64,000 nt of DNA from Sporosarcina luteola. Its GTDB lineage: Bacteria > Bacillota > Bacilli > Bacillales_A > Planococcaceae. The stretch lies in the NCBI GenBank assembly GCA_014204635.1, contig JACHLS010000006.1, forward strand, positions 1-64,000, given 5' to 3'. This document shows, piece after piece, positions 42,416 through 51,582 of the stretch (positions are counted from its first letter, which is position 1; each line of letters starts with the position of its first letter). Both the position numbers and the translations under genes were made by a program. The notes beneath the pieces are model-generated. The model was not told the DNA's origin, did no database searches, and worked only from the letters and a program-made list of their open reading frames with translations.

Positions 42416-42973
42416 CTACTCCTCTTCTATATAAATAGTTAGAACCATAGCAGTCTCAATACTGCTTGCCAAGAAGATGTGAGGTTTTTTTCCGGAAAAG
42501 TAAGCCGAATCCCCCTTTGCCAGTTCATATTTGATTCCATCATAAAGAAGCGTGATAGAACCAGACAAAACAAAAATGAATTCATCATTCGTATGTATAT
42601 AAGGTTTGATTGAAACAGCCTCGGGAAGAACAGTTACAATCGTCGGACTGATAACACTCATCCCCACTTTATTTGCAAGCAATTCATAATCGTACCCAAT
42701 GCCGTTATCCTCTTTCCCTATTTCACGATTTTCTTTTCGCACAATTGTCAGTTCTCCATGTTCTTCTTGTTCAATGAACCAAGAAGTAGGACTATCCAGG
42801 GCTTTCGCAATCTTGGACAGGGTAACTAAGGCAGGCGTCGTAAGGCCATTTTCAATTTTGGAGATGTGGCTCTTGGTAATCCCAGCTAGATCAGCAACTT
42901 CTTGTTGCGTCATCTTCTTTTTCAAACGAATGTTTTTTATCCGTTTACCAATCTCATTCTTTTCCACAAGCAT
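42416..42973 (-). CDS. XRE-family regulator with C-terminal cupin domain
   Basis: The 185-residue product has an N-terminal helix-turn-helix (IGKRIKNIRLKKKMTQQEVA DLAG, then KSHISKIENG) and a C-terminal cupin beta barrel (about 110-185: TNDEFIFVLSGSITLLYDGI, YELAKGDSAYFSGKKPH). This architecture senses a small ligand, often the substrate of the neighbouring pathway. It lies just upstream of mvaA on the same strand, with a 115-bp gap containing the perfect palindrome, so regulation of mvaA-permease is likely. Confidence 0.9.
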   Translation of the reverse strand: MLVEKNEIGKRIKNIRLKKKMTQQEVADLAGITKSHISKIENGLTTPALVTLSKIAKALDSPTSWFIEQEEHGELTIVRKENREIGKEDNGIGYDYELLANKVGMSVISPTIVTVLPEAVSIKPYIHTNDEFIFVLSGSITLLYDGIKYELAKGDSAYFSGKKPHIFLASSIETAMVLTIYIEEE

Positions 42974-43148
42974 TTCACCTCAACGTGTTAATTCATCCCT
43001 TATGCATATTATAAGGAGACTGCCAGTTTATCTCTACTTCCTGACTATGTTTCATTAGCCTTCCCCCATCTTTGTAACGTGTTGTTCACCTTCCGTTCAT
43101 ATTGGTTCCTTATACTAATGCAATCATGATTTCATGGAGGTGCGGCAA

Positions 43149-44726
43149 ATGAAAACGAAAACGACAAAGGCAACCAGTACATTAGGTTTTGTCATTTTAT
43201 TAATCGGTGTATTCATGGCAGCGCTGGATAACGGAATTATCAGTGCGGCATTGACAACGATTAACTCATCGTTCGATGTATCTGCCACACAGGGTGCCTG
43301 GGGCATCACACTTTACACGCTCGGCCTAGCTGTTGCAACTCCGATTGTAGGAAAGCTGGCAGACCGATACGGCCGCAAAAAATTATTTCTCATTGAGGTT
43401 ATCATATTTACGGTCGGTTCACTTGGCGTGGCGCTTAGTCCGAATTTCACACTATTCTTGGCAGCGCGTTTATTCCAAGCGTTTGGTGGTGGAGGGATTT
43501 TCATTATCGCCAGTTCCCATGTACTGAGCACGTTCGCAAAAGAAAAACAAGGGAGTAAACTTGGCTTGCTCGGGGCGATGAATGGGATCGCTTCCGTTGT
43601 CGGTCCGAATATCGGCAGCTTCCTGATTGATCTGACCGGCAATTGGCATTGGCTCTTCCTGATCAATGTTCCGATCGGCATCCTGCTTGTTATCTTCGGT
43701 TGGATTTCCTTGCAGGAAACGAAAACGGCAGTTCTATCGAAAATCGACTTTCTTGGCATTTCACTGTTATCTTTTTCTATCTTGAGTGTTATGTTTGCAG
43801 TGAACAATCTGGGAGAAGGCAACTTGCTCGACAGTCTCCTCGGCTGGGGTACACTCGGTCTATTGCTGCTTGGCGTTGTGCTATTCGCTATGCTGATCTT
43901 TGTTGAAAAGCGCAATGAGGCAAAGCATATTGATCCGATTTTGCCTTATCATTTATTGCGCAAACCGACCTATACCATGACGATGATCATGGGGGCGCTG
44001 TCTGGGTTATTTATTGGCGCCGTTATCTTTATCCCTTCTTATGCGGAACAAATTCTTGGAATCCCTGCGGCGAAATCAGGGTACTGGATGACGCCGCTTG
44101 CGCTTGCATCAGGAATCGGTGCGGCAGGGGGCGGTTTCTTTGTTGATAAACAAGGTCCAGTGAAAACGCTCGTCCTATCTGGAATTATTTCTGTTATCGG
44201 ATTCGGGGGGCTTGGCCTTTTTGTTGATTCAAAACTGACGTTTATCCTCTTTTCTGTTATTGCGGGAATTGGGTTCGGTTTTGTTCTTGGTGCGCCATTG
44301 ACTGTCTTGACTTCAAATGCAGCAGGTACCCAAAAAGGTTCGGCGATCGGCACGCTGTCCGTTGCACGTCAAATCGGTCTGACAATTTCTCCTACTATTT
44401 TTGCAGCCTTCATTCAACAGGGCTTTAGCAAATTAGACACGCTGATACCTGAGAAGTTAAAGGCTCATGGGATCAATCCGGCTGCCATGCCGGGTGGTTC
44501 GATGGTGGCTATCAATGGCGGCTATGCGAATATCCAAGAGAGCATTGACAACATTCCGGTGCAGGGCGTCCGGGACGCTTTGAATGAAGCATTCCAAAGC
44601 GCCGTCCACTCTGCGTATGAGCCGATTTACTTAACGTCCGCAGGAGCAGCTCTCATCATGATTTTGATCGCTTTGCTCTTCAGTAAGAAATTTGCAAACG
44701 ACGCCAAAGACCATCCTGCCGAGTGA
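43149..44726 (+). CDS. DHA2-type MFS multidrug exporter
   Basis: The 525-residue product starts at ATG 43149 (GGAGGTG upstream) and has about 14 hydrophobic segments, as in the DHA2/QacA subgroup. Motif A appears as GKLADRYGRKKLFL, motif C as a glycine-rich helix (LLGAMNGIASVVGPNIGSFL), and FMAALDNGIISAAL is the usual first-helix D element. Substrate likely lipophilic cations or antibiotics. It is divergent from the cupin-XRE gene and monocistronic. Confidence 0.9.
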   Translation: MKTKTTKATSTLGFVILLIGVFMAALDNGIISAALTTINSSFDVSATQGAWGITLYTLGLAVATPIVGKLADRYGRKKLFLIEVIIFTVGSLGVALSPNFTLFLAARLFQAFGGGGIFIIASSHVLSTFAKEKQGSKLGLLGAMNGIASVVGPNIGSFLIDLTGNWHWLFLINVPIGILLVIFGWISLQETKTAVLSKIDFLGISLLSFSILSVMFAVNNLGEGNLLDSLLGWGTLGLLLLGVVLFAMLIFVEKRNEAKHIDPILPYHLLRKPTYTMTMIMGALSGLFIGAVIFIPSYAEQILGIPAAKSGYWMTPLALASGIGAAGGGFFVDKQGPVKTLVLSGIISVIGFGGLGLFVDSKLTFILFSVIAGIGFGFVLGAPLTVLTSNAAGTQKGSAIGTLSVARQIGLTISPTIFAAFIQQGFSKLDTLIPEKLKAHGINPAAMPGGSMVAINGGYANIQESIDNIPVQGVRDALNEAFQSAVHSAYEPIYLTSAGAALIMILIALLFSKKFANDAKDHPAE

Positions 44727-44802
44727 AGGCGTAAAATGGTGACCGGGTTCGTCACGATGCCAACCTTTAACCAACCTGCACCAGACTATTTCCTAAAAAG
44801 AA

Positions 44803-44827
44803 GTTTAAGATTCTGCGTAGAGGTTAT
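44803..44827 (+). promoter_or_regulatory. Candidate SigB promoter
   Basis: GTTTAA (44803-44808), a 13-base spacer and GGTTAT (44822-44827) match the general-stress consensus GTTTAA-N12-15-GGGTAT with one mismatch, 45 bp before a GsiB-like stress gene. Confidence 0.55.
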
Positions 44828-44872
44828 ACAAAGAATGGAAGCAAAATACATCACACAAGGAGAGATTCGATT

Positions 44873-45055
44873 ATGGCAAAAGATCAAAACAACCGAGACA
44901 ACCATGGTAAAATGTCCCTTGAAGAGGCAGGACGCAAAGGCGGCGAAGCGACAGCTAGAACTCACGGGCATGAATTTTACGAAGAAATCGGCCATAAAGG
45001 CGGCGAAGCACGCGCCCGTCAAAATGATGAACTTAAAAAAGACAATAATAAATAA
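44873..45055 (+). CDS. KGG-repeat general stress protein (GsiB/YciG-like)
   Basis: The 60-residue hydrophilic product carries two KGG motifs (EEAGRKGGEATARTHG and EEIGHKGGEARARQND), as in GsiB and YciG, LEA-like proteins made in desiccation, heat and salt stress under SigB. It begins with ATG and AAGGAGAG upstream. The family members have two to five repeats, so this is a short form. A possible SigB promoter and a terminator flank it. Confidence 0.88.
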   Translation: MAKDQNNRDNHGKMSLEEAGRKGGEATARTHGHEFYEEIGHKGGEARARQNDELKKDNNK

Positions 45056-45068
45056 TGTTGGATAGAAG

Positions 45069-45105
45069 AAACAGACAAGGGCGGGACTCGCCTTTGTCTG
45101 TTTTT
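45069..45105 (+). terminator. Intrinsic terminator
   Basis: AACAGACAAGGG / CCTTTGTCTGTT stem (one wobble) with TTTT; it separates the stress gene from the convergent YqhG gene. Confidence 0.8.
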
Positions 45106-45117
45106 CAGCTACAACTA

Positions 45118-45909
45118 TCACCTTACATAAAACAATCCGCCGTTGATGACATCCACCTTAATCTTCGTTTCATATTGCTCCTCAATCGCCTTCTTTTCCA
45201 TCTCATAACTTTCAGGTCTTTCCTCGATCCCCTTATAAAAATACTCAAGCACTTGTAAATCCCTTTCCCGTCTCACTTTCGCTTCTTCGACCCATGTATG
45301 GTCATCTTGGCCGATTAAATCATCAATCAATTGTTCGAGCCTTTCCATGGCGCGCGACGGCTTGATAATATAAGGCAAATAGAATGTATTCGGGGGGATC
45401 GCCGCTTCCAACTTTAACTCGCTGACCGCTTCCTGAAACCCGTCCATAACGGCTCCGGTCATTAAATTCATTCCTAACGAATACAGCATTTCTTTCGTCC
45501 GGTCGCTGCTATACGTAATTTTATAGTTTACTCCAAGCCAAGGTGTCAGCACAGTTTGAACGGCGGATGGATTGTCCACATCCTCAAATAATTGGACAAA
45601 AGCCCCTCTCTCCTTTGCCACTTGGAACAGTTGGTTGAGCCGTGGGGAGCCATAGTGAACAATTTCACCCGGAATGTTCAAGCCCATTCGGTTTTTGTCT
45701 GTGATCAAGGTGAGCTGTGCCGATTTCGGCTCGCTTCCCGTGCTTTCCACATAGCTCCAGTAGAATGGCCGGTTCATGATCCGCTTATCCATATCGATTG
45801 TTAATTGTACGGTTATATGATGATCACTTTCCTGTACGATCGGACAATTCGTTTCTGTGAAAAACGTCTTCAAATATTGTTGGATTTGTTTTGGATACAG
45901 ACTAATCAC
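45118..45909 (-). CDS. yqhG: YqhG-family protein
   Basis: The 263-residue product matches YqhG of Bacillus (DUF4930/YqhG family): QIQQYLKTFFTETNCPI, VQLTIDMDKRIMNRPFYWSY, and MGLNIPGEIVHYGSPRLNQL. It is soluble, of unknown function, and always lies next to the YqhH helicase, as here (5 bp apart, same strand). In B. subtilis the pair lies opposite the glycine-cleavage operon; that operon is not present in this window. Confidence 0.9.
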   Translation of the reverse strand: MISLYPKQIQQYLKTFFTETNCPIVQESDHHITVQLTIDMDKRIMNRPFYWSYVESTGSEPKSAQLTLITDKNRMGLNIPGEIVHYGSPRLNQLFQVAKERGAFVQLFEDVDNPSAVQTVLTPWLGVNYKITYSSDRTKEMLYSLGMNLMTGAVMDGFQEAVSELKLEAAIPPNTFYLPYIIKPSRAMERLEQLIDDLIGQDDHTWVEEAKVRRERDLQVLEYFYKGIEERPESYEMEKKAIEEQYETKIKVDVINGGLFYVR

Positions 45910-45914
45910 CTCCC

Positions 45915-47447
45915 TTAGATTGACAATCTATATTCCGAAAGAATATCATCCAGCTCACCGACCACTTTTTCGAAGACGCCTATTTTGGTATTCAGCAATT
46001 CTAACATATAATCCTCAATCGTATGTTTGATGGCCAAATTATAAATATGGACATCATGCTCTTGCCCAAGCCGATGGACACGGCCGATCCGCTGCTCTAC
46101 CTTCATCGGGTTCCAAGGGAGATCATAATTAATGACATGATGGCAAAATTGCAAGTTGATTCCTTCACTGCCCGACTCCGTGGCAATTAATACTTGCGCT
46201 TTCTCTTTAAATAGCTGCTTCATCCATTCCCGCTTGCTTTTATTAAATTTGCCGTTGAACGGGACGCTAGTAATTCCTTTAGAATACAGGAACGCCTGTA
46301 AGTAGGTTTGGCTCGCATGGTATTCAGTGAAGATAATGACTTTATCATTCGCCTGTTTAATAATTTCATACGCCTTCTCAGCCTTCGTATTGAGATCGAG
46401 CGACTGCAATTTCAAAAGCAATTCATCCATATATGCTCTTTCTTCAGCCCCCTGGCATTTTCCAACCAATTTCTCAAGCGTCAGCCAAGCAGCCTCTTTG
46501 CTGCTGCAGAACTCCCTTTTTAAAGTCATGACTGTAAATGCATCCGAGAAGGCCTGCAAATGCTCTCCCGAATTCGCAATCAGCTTATACACTTCTTTTT
46601 CCTTATCACTGAATTCAAGCGGAATGATCTGCACACGCCGGCTCGTCCAATCAAGGCCGATATGTTGTCTAGAATTTCTCACCATCACTTGGTTAATCAA
46701 TTCCTTCAAAAACTCATCTTCCTCCACGTTATGCTTGCTCGCCGAAAATACTTGTTGAAACGTCTCAAAATTTCCAAGATGTCCGGGTTTAAGAAGAGAG
46801 ATGAGATGGAATAATTCAAAGACATCGTTTTGAATTGGAGTTGCCGTCAACAGCAGGCAAAATTTCTTCTTTAAGCTTTGTACGAACTCATAGTTTTTCG
46901 TTTTATGATTCTTTAATTTATGAGCCTCGTCCACGATGACTAAATCATAATTCTGATTGTAAATGTTTTCTTTATGAGGACTTCGCTTCGCCATATCGAG
47001 GCTTGCCACGACGATATTACACAAATTCAAATCATACTTTTTATTAAATGGAATTGCCGGTATATGGAATTTTTGATTCAACTCTTCAATCCATTGATTC
47101 AACAAAGATGCCGGCGTCAAGATCAGCGCCTTTTTCACAAGGCCGCGGATGAGGTACTCCTTCAAGATAAGACCAGCTTCAATCGTTTTCCCGAGACCTA
47201 CTTCATCCGCCAAAATTGCCTTGCCGTTCATCCGTTCAATGACCGTCTCAGCCGCCTCCAACTGATGAGGGTATGGCGTAAGGGCCGGCAAATACTTCGG
47301 TGACTGTAGACCGTAGAAGGTTGGAATCAACTTCCTCTTTTCCACGTCATAGCACATTTGATACAGCGTCCAGTTATCCCACTCCAGCTCGCCGTCCAAA
47401 CGTTTCTGCAAGCCTTCCTTCCACTCGGACGATTTTTCGATTTGCAT
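45915..47447 (-). CDS. yqhH: SNF2-type DEAD/DEAH-box helicase (YqhH)
   Basis: The 510-residue SNF2-family ATPase starts at ATG 47447; GAGGTGATGTCT precedes it. Helicase motifs are visible: I (ADEVGLGKTIEAGLIL), Ia (LILTPASLLNQWIEEL), II (LVIVDEAHKL), III (LLLTATPIQND), V (ATESGSEGINLQFC) and VI (EQRIGRVHRLGQ). Members of this RapA/SNF2-like group move DNA or displace RNA polymerase. The partner YqhG is next on the strand. Length matches YqhH (about 557 in B. subtilis), so it is slightly shorter. Confidence 0.92.
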   Translation of the reverse strand: MQIEKSSEWKEGLQKRLDGELEWDNWTLYQMCYDVEKRKLIPTFYGLQSPKYLPALTPYPHQLEAAETVIERMNGKAILADEVGLGKTIEAGLILKEYLIRGLVKKALILTPASLLNQWIEELNQKFHIPAIPFNKKYDLNLCNIVVASLDMAKRSPHKENIYNQNYDLVIVDEAHKLKNHKTKNYEFVQSLKKKFCLLLTATPIQNDVFELFHLISLLKPGHLGNFETFQQVFSASKHNVEEDEFLKELINQVMVRNSRQHIGLDWTSRRVQIIPLEFSDKEKEVYKLIANSGEHLQAFSDAFTVMTLKREFCSSKEAAWLTLEKLVGKCQGAEERAYMDELLLKLQSLDLNTKAEKAYEIIKQANDKVIIFTEYHASQTYLQAFLYSKGITSVPFNGKFNKSKREWMKQLFKEKAQVLIATESGSEGINLQFCHHVINYDLPWNPMKVEQRIGRVHRLGQEHDVHIYNLAIKHTIEDYMLELLNTKIGVFEKVVGELDDILSEYRLSI

Positions 47448-47604
47448 AGACATCACCTCACCCAACTTTTTCTTTCCGTTAGGCTGTCCAATAAAGAAGT
47501 TCCTATGTATAGAGGATGAACATAGATGACGGTGGATTGGTGCTAAGAAAATCAGGCATTGCAAAATGAGCTGGATAGGCCTCAGATAGTTTAAAGCCAG
47601 ATTA

Positions 47605-47718
47605 ACTGTGGGTACGCTAATTATAATGGCAGGCTGCTAAATTAATTGAGCATGCCAAATAAATCGAGGGCGTGACAAATTAACCGAGGACGCGCCAAAT
47701 AAACCGGGACTCCAGGTA
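47605..47718 (+). repeat. Short tandem array, family 2 (20-bp units, five to six copies)
   Basis: Units repeat every 20 bp: GCTGCTAAATTAATTGAGCA, TGCCAAATAAATCGAGGGCG, TGACAAATTAACCGAGGACG, CGCCAAATAAACCGGGACTC, with weaker copies at both ends. The core is GCCAAATAAACCG. It lies in the gap between YqhH and the DinB gene. A 21-bp version is at 53262-53363. Confidence 0.75.
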
Positions 47719-47781
47719 AACCGTAACTGTTTACGTAACACGATTTGTGATCTATCCGTATGTCACGTACACTCCCCTATT

Positions 47782-48276
47782 TCAGCACATTCTTTCATGT
47801 GGTGACAAAACGAGGCCTCTCCCTATTACATTTGCGGAAACCGGTCTCTTGCCAACTTCCCGTGCCCAAACCGAAAGCTGCCCGATGTGATGGATTTCAT
47901 GGGCAATCAAATGTCTTAAGATCTCTCCCCATCTATCCTGGCTTACCCGTCCATCCGGCAAGATCTCCTCTAAAATATTATGCTCCATCCGGTTTTCCCA
48001 AGAGCCAATGAAGGCCTCTACTTCGGTTTTATAACGCGAATCCAATTCACGAATCAACTGAAGACTGGCATACTCATCAAAGTTTTCTGCTGTATCTGAT
48101 TTCCCTTGCATCCTACGAATCCAACTCCATTCCACATCAATAATATGAAATAAGGTCTGTAAAATACTTCCCACGCCTCCAGTCCTTACACGCAGAAGTT
48201 CCTCTGCTTCCACTTCTTCACACCATCGATACCAATCCTGCCTCACTTGCCAATTGTATTCAAACAAGGTTTTCAA
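47782..48276 (-). CDS. DinB-family protein
   Basis: A 164-residue four-helix-bundle protein with the DinB metal triad: FHIIDVEWSWI (first His), then EILRHLIAHEIHHIGQLSVW (HExxH-like and a further His). The family includes thiol S-transferases and damage-induced proteins. A close paralogue is at 63127-63600 (MLEKLFQYNWQVRNEWFEWC...). It overlaps the end of the acetyltransferase gene by four bases, so the two are co-transcribed. Confidence 0.87.
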   Translation of the reverse strand: MKTLFEYNWQVRQDWYRWCEEVEAEELLRVRTGGVGSILQTLFHIIDVEWSWIRRMQGKSDTAENFDEYASLQLIRELDSRYKTEVEAFIGSWENRMEHNILEEILPDGRVSQDRWGEILRHLIAHEIHHIGQLSVWAREVGKRPVSANVIGRGLVLSPHERMC

Positions 48277-48833
48277 GCTGATCCCTCCTGCATGGCACGA
48301 TATTCCGGTTCTAAAAGCGAAAAAATACGGCCATCATGGGATTGTCCATTTTGATATAGATAGCCGCGCAAAATCCCTTCCTCTTGAAACCCATGTTTTT
48401 TCAATAGACCAATCGAGGCAACATTATCCAGGAAAGTTACAGCCCCCATCCGATGTAATTCCAGCTCTTCAAATGAATATCTCAACACAGCCTGGACAGC
48501 TTCGGATGTAATACCGGTTCGCCAAAAGTCCGGATGAATTTCAAACCCAATTTCTGCCCGTTTCATCCCTTTCGATAATTGATTCAACCCAATTGTACCT
48601 GCCAAACGTTGTTCTTTTCGGCAAACGATCCCCCATCTGATTCCTCTGCCCGCCTCGCGCACCTCGTCGAAATGGCGAACTAATCTCTCCGCTTGTGTTA
48701 GCTCGGTCATCGGATCCATCCCATAATAGGCCACTACTTGCGGGTTGGAGAAATTAGCAAACAACGCCCCTGCATGCTTCTGTTCAACTCGAACGAGATC
48801 CAAACGGTCCGTTTCCATTGACGGAAATTCCAT
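48273..48833 (-). CDS. GNAT-family N-acetyltransferase (RimJ type)
   Basis: The 186-residue product begins MEFPSMETDRLDLVRVEQKH, as in RimJ-like enzymes, with the loop IHPDFWRTGITSEAVQAVLR as acetyl-CoA site (the usual Q/RxxGxG/A is here RTGIT), ELHRMGAVTFLDN.AS and LKKHGFQEEGILRGY. Probably acetylates a small substrate or ribosomal protein. First gene of the pair with DinB. Confidence 0.85.
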   Translation of the reverse strand: MEFPSMETDRLDLVRVEQKHAGALFANFSNPQVVAYYGMDPMTELTQAERLVRHFDEVREAGRGIRWGIVCRKEQRLAGTIGLNQLSKGMKRAEIGFEIHPDFWRTGITSEAVQAVLRYSFEELELHRMGAVTFLDNVASIGLLKKHGFQEEGILRGYLYQNGQSHDGRIFSLLEPEYRAMQEGSA

Positions 48834-48916
48834 AAAATTCGCTCCCTCTTCTTTTCAAAATAGTCTTGTAAGGATTCTACGTTTCGCTTAAGCATATGTT
48901 TCAAAATAACCAAAAC

Positions 48917-48948
48917 AAAAACCAACCTCCCGATCGAGATTGGTTTTC
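48917..48948. terminator. Terminator between minus-strand genes
   Basis: AAAACCAACCTC and GAGATTGGTTTT arms (one mismatch) just beyond the pentapeptide-repeat gene, with an A/T-rich flank on either side. Confidence 0.7.
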
Positions 48949-48951
48949 GCA

Positions 48952-49815
48952 TTATTTATTAGCAGTCCAGTGCGCTGGACGCGTCAAGCTAAGTGGAATT
49001 TGGGTGGTCATATCACCTGTTGCGGAGTTTACTTGTGCTTGTGTCAAGAAGAGGCTGCCGCGAAGGTCGGCACCACTTAAATTGGCGGCTCGCAGGTCAG
49101 CGCCAATCATGTCTGTCTCCCGTAAATCTGCTTGGCGCAAGTCTGCGCCGATGAGAAGGGACCCACGGAAGTTCATGCCTCTTAAATCGGCATTTCGAAG
49201 ATTGACACCAATCAAGTCCGTGCCTCTTTCTATCTTTTTCTTCGGCTTTCTCGATGGGTCTCTCAACACCATTGCATTCGATCGGATCCTCTCACTTGCT
49301 TTTAAAAGAAATTCATTCACTTTTGCCCGATGTTCCGGCACATCCAACTGAACTATTTGGTCGACCGACAACTCTGTAAGCTGTTCAATTTCATCATAAA
49401 CGGCCTGGAGATCACCATGAATATCACGTAGTGCATCCCGTGTTAATGCATCAGCCAAGTAATACAGCATTTCATGGAGCTGCTGTACAATCGGAAACAC
49501 TGTGTACATTGATGAAGCGGTTTCCGGCGCTGTCCTCCAATCATTCCCTTTAAAAAGGGTTTGCGAAACTTTTTGGCCCGCTCCAAAGCACTCGTAGGAT
49601 ACACAGCCATTACATCCTGTTTCACGAAGTTTTGTATGAATGCTGCATCGGAAATCAGATTGAAGGTTACGGCATGGCGTTCCCCCATCTTTATGAAAAG
49701 CGAAATCAGCGGATGCCGCGAAGGGCAGGGCTACGCAACACAAAGCGAAGCAATTAGCGCAGTCGGACCGCAATTCTTTCGGACGATGTTCCGATATGAT
49801 TTCTTGCTGAGACAT
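48952..49815 (-). CDS. Pentapeptide-repeat protein with cysteine-rich N-terminal domain
   Basis: The 287-residue product combines a cysteine-rich segment (about residues 18-80: SDCANCFALCCV, FRCSIHTKLRETGCNGCVSY, then CFGAG), a helical middle, and about eight pentapeptide repeats of the A(D/N)LRx type (about 200-260: LIGVNLRNADLRGMNFRGSL...). Pentapeptide repeats build a right-handed beta helix that can mimic DNA. The Cys spacing suggests a zinc or iron-sulfur site. Similar fused proteins exist in Bacillus but their function is unknown to me. Confidence 0.8.
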   Translation of the reverse strand: MSQQEIISEHRPKELRSDCANCFALCCVALPFAASADFAFHKDGGTPCRNLQSDFRCSIHTKLRETGCNGCVSYECFGAGQKVSQTLFKGNDWRTAPETASSMYTVFPIVQQLHEMLYYLADALTRDALRDIHGDLQAVYDEIEQLTELSVDQIVQLDVPEHRAKVNEFLLKASERIRSNAMVLRDPSRKPKKKIERGTDLIGVNLRNADLRGMNFRGSLLIGADLRQADLRETDMIGADLRAANLSGADLRGSLFLTQAQVNSATGDMTTQIPLSLTRPAHWTANK

Positions 49816-49891
49816 AACTTTACACTTCCTTCAGTAAGTTCATCTCTATATTACACTAATAAGCCAAAGAGATTGTACTAGTTATTGGTTC

Positions 49892-51277
49892 TCATGATAC
49901 AGGACGCTTCATGAAAAAGGACAGGATTACATTCATGACTGCAAACAGCAAACCAACCATAAACACAACAGAAGCTGCTGAGGCAGCGGCTGACGAAACA
50001 TCCGGCAAAGTTACAAGCAGCTGGTTCTGCCGCGCGGTGAACAAGGAAATCATGATGCCGATCCCGAGCGCACCTGCCACCTGTTGTGAAGTTTGCGAAA
50101 TTGCAATACCGTCAGGGTACAATTTGCGCGGCAAGGCATTGAGTGTATTGGTCTGCACGGAGGGAATCACCATGCCAATTCCCACCATCATGATGATGTG
50201 GGCCAAGATGACGGGCCATAGTGCAGTATTCGAGCCAAGAGACATGTAAAGAATGTAGGCGATAACAACGAGTATTGTTCCGGGTGTGATGAGAGCCCTC
50301 GGACCATATTTATCAAATAACCGCCCGACAATTGGCGCGAGGACACAATTGAGCAAACTCCCCGGCAATAGGATTAAACCTGACACAAATGCCGAAACCA
50401 ACAAAGCCATCTGCATATACATCGGCAAAACGACAAGCAATGACAGCATATTGAAAAATGTAATGACATTCATGACGAGGCCTAATGTGAATAGAGGATG
50501 CTTGAACGCTCGCAAATTCAACATAGGTTCCTGCATCTTCAATTGCCGGACCGAAAATAGAATGAGGGAAATCAGCCCGATTCCGATGGAGCCGAGGACT
50601 ATTATATGGGTCCATCCCAAGCTTCCCCCAGAGCTGACACCATAGACAACGCCGCCAAAACCGATTGTTGATAAGATCACTGATAGGAAATCAATGGATA
50701 CTTTTCGTATTTCATTAACATTTGGAATGAATACGATCCCCAAGACCAGGGAGAGAAGCAAAAACGGTAAAGCAAGCCAAAAAATCCAATGCCACGAGAT
50801 GGCATCTAGTATCATCCCAGCCAAGGTCGGACCAAAGGCAGGGCCTGCTAAAATAACCAAGCCCATCATCCCCATGGCACCGCCCCGTTTGTCTGGTGGA
50901 TAAATAGTAAAAATAACATTTTGCGTTAGCGGCAGCATGATCGCAAGCCCGACTGCCTGTATAATTCGTGCTGCAAGCAAAACTCCAAATGCGGGAGCGA
51001 GAGCAGCCACCACCGTTCCCATAATAGAAAATAATAGTGAAGCCAAAAACATTTGGCGCGTGGTGAACTTCTGCATTAAGATTCCTGACACGGGCACTAA
51101 GATGCCAAGTGTTAGAAAGTAACCTGTCGCAAGCCATTGGATGGTCGTCGCATCGACATTGAAAATTCCTTTCAATTCATTTAAAGCGATATTTAACGCG
51201 GTTTCGCTGAAAAGCCCGATGAATCCCGCTATCAGCAGGGCAGCCATAATAGGACCTGATTTATATTGTTTATTCAC
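49892..51277 (-). CDS. DHA2-type MFS drug exporter
   Basis: The 461-residue product starts at GTG 51277 (AAAGGAG about nine bases upstream); the ATG at 51307 has no site. About 12-14 hydrophobic segments; motif A at GILMQKFTTRQMF is degenerate, while the C motif appears as MGLVILAGPAFGPTLAGMIL, indicative of the DHA2 (Lmr/Mdt) group. A second exporter of this class is at 43149. Monocistronic and divergent from the catalase. Confidence 0.88.
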   Translation of the reverse strand: MNKQYKSGPIMAALLIAGFIGLFSETALNIALNELKGIFNVDATTIQWLATGYFLTLGILVPVSGILMQKFTTRQMFLASLLFSIMGTVVAALAPAFGVLLAARIIQAVGLAIMLPLTQNVIFTIYPPDKRGGAMGMMGLVILAGPAFGPTLAGMILDAISWHWIFWLALPFLLLSLVLGIVFIPNVNEIRKVSIDFLSVILSTIGFGGVVYGVSSGGSLGWTHIIVLGSIGIGLISLILFSVRQLKMQEPMLNLRAFKHPLFTLGLVMNVITFFNMLSLLVVLPMYMQMALLVSAFVSGLILLPGSLLNCVLAPIVGRLFDKYGPRALITPGTILVVIAYILYMSLGSNTALWPVILAHIIMMVGIGMVIPSVQTNTLNALPRKLYPDGIAISQTSQQVAGALGIGIMISLFTARQNQLLVTLPDVSSAAASAASVVFMVGLLFAVMNVILSFFMKRPVS

Positions 51278-51568
51278 AACCCACTTCTCCTTTAACTCTG
51301 CGGTCATTGAGACCTATTTTCACAATGCCTTATTGTCCAGATCCCGGAGCACACCTCCATGATGCTAACCGGCTCGTTTTGAACTATAACAAAAACGGAT
51401 TCCCCCATGTAAGTGTTTTTTTACATTACACATGAACAGCGTTCACAATTCTGACACAATCATCCTATTCGAACGCATCTTGTCACATGCTTAATAGAAA
51501 GGTTAATACTCCCAGGAACGGGGAAGAGTGAATATATAATCCCCTGCCCTAAAGGGGAAATTCTTGGT
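51278..51568. other. Divergent promoter region of the exporter and catalase genes
   Basis: About 290 bp. No PerR-box was convincingly identified by eye; a GAACAGCGTTC half-palindrome is at 51432-51442. No gene seen. Confidence 0.35.
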
Positions 51569-51582
51569 AGGAGGTACTCCAT

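Noticed and set aside
44736..45065. Plus-strand frame of 109 codons over the KGG stress gene
   Set aside because: The 60-residue frame shows KGG repeats, its own AAGGAGAG and a candidate SigB promoter; the longer frame is a shadow.
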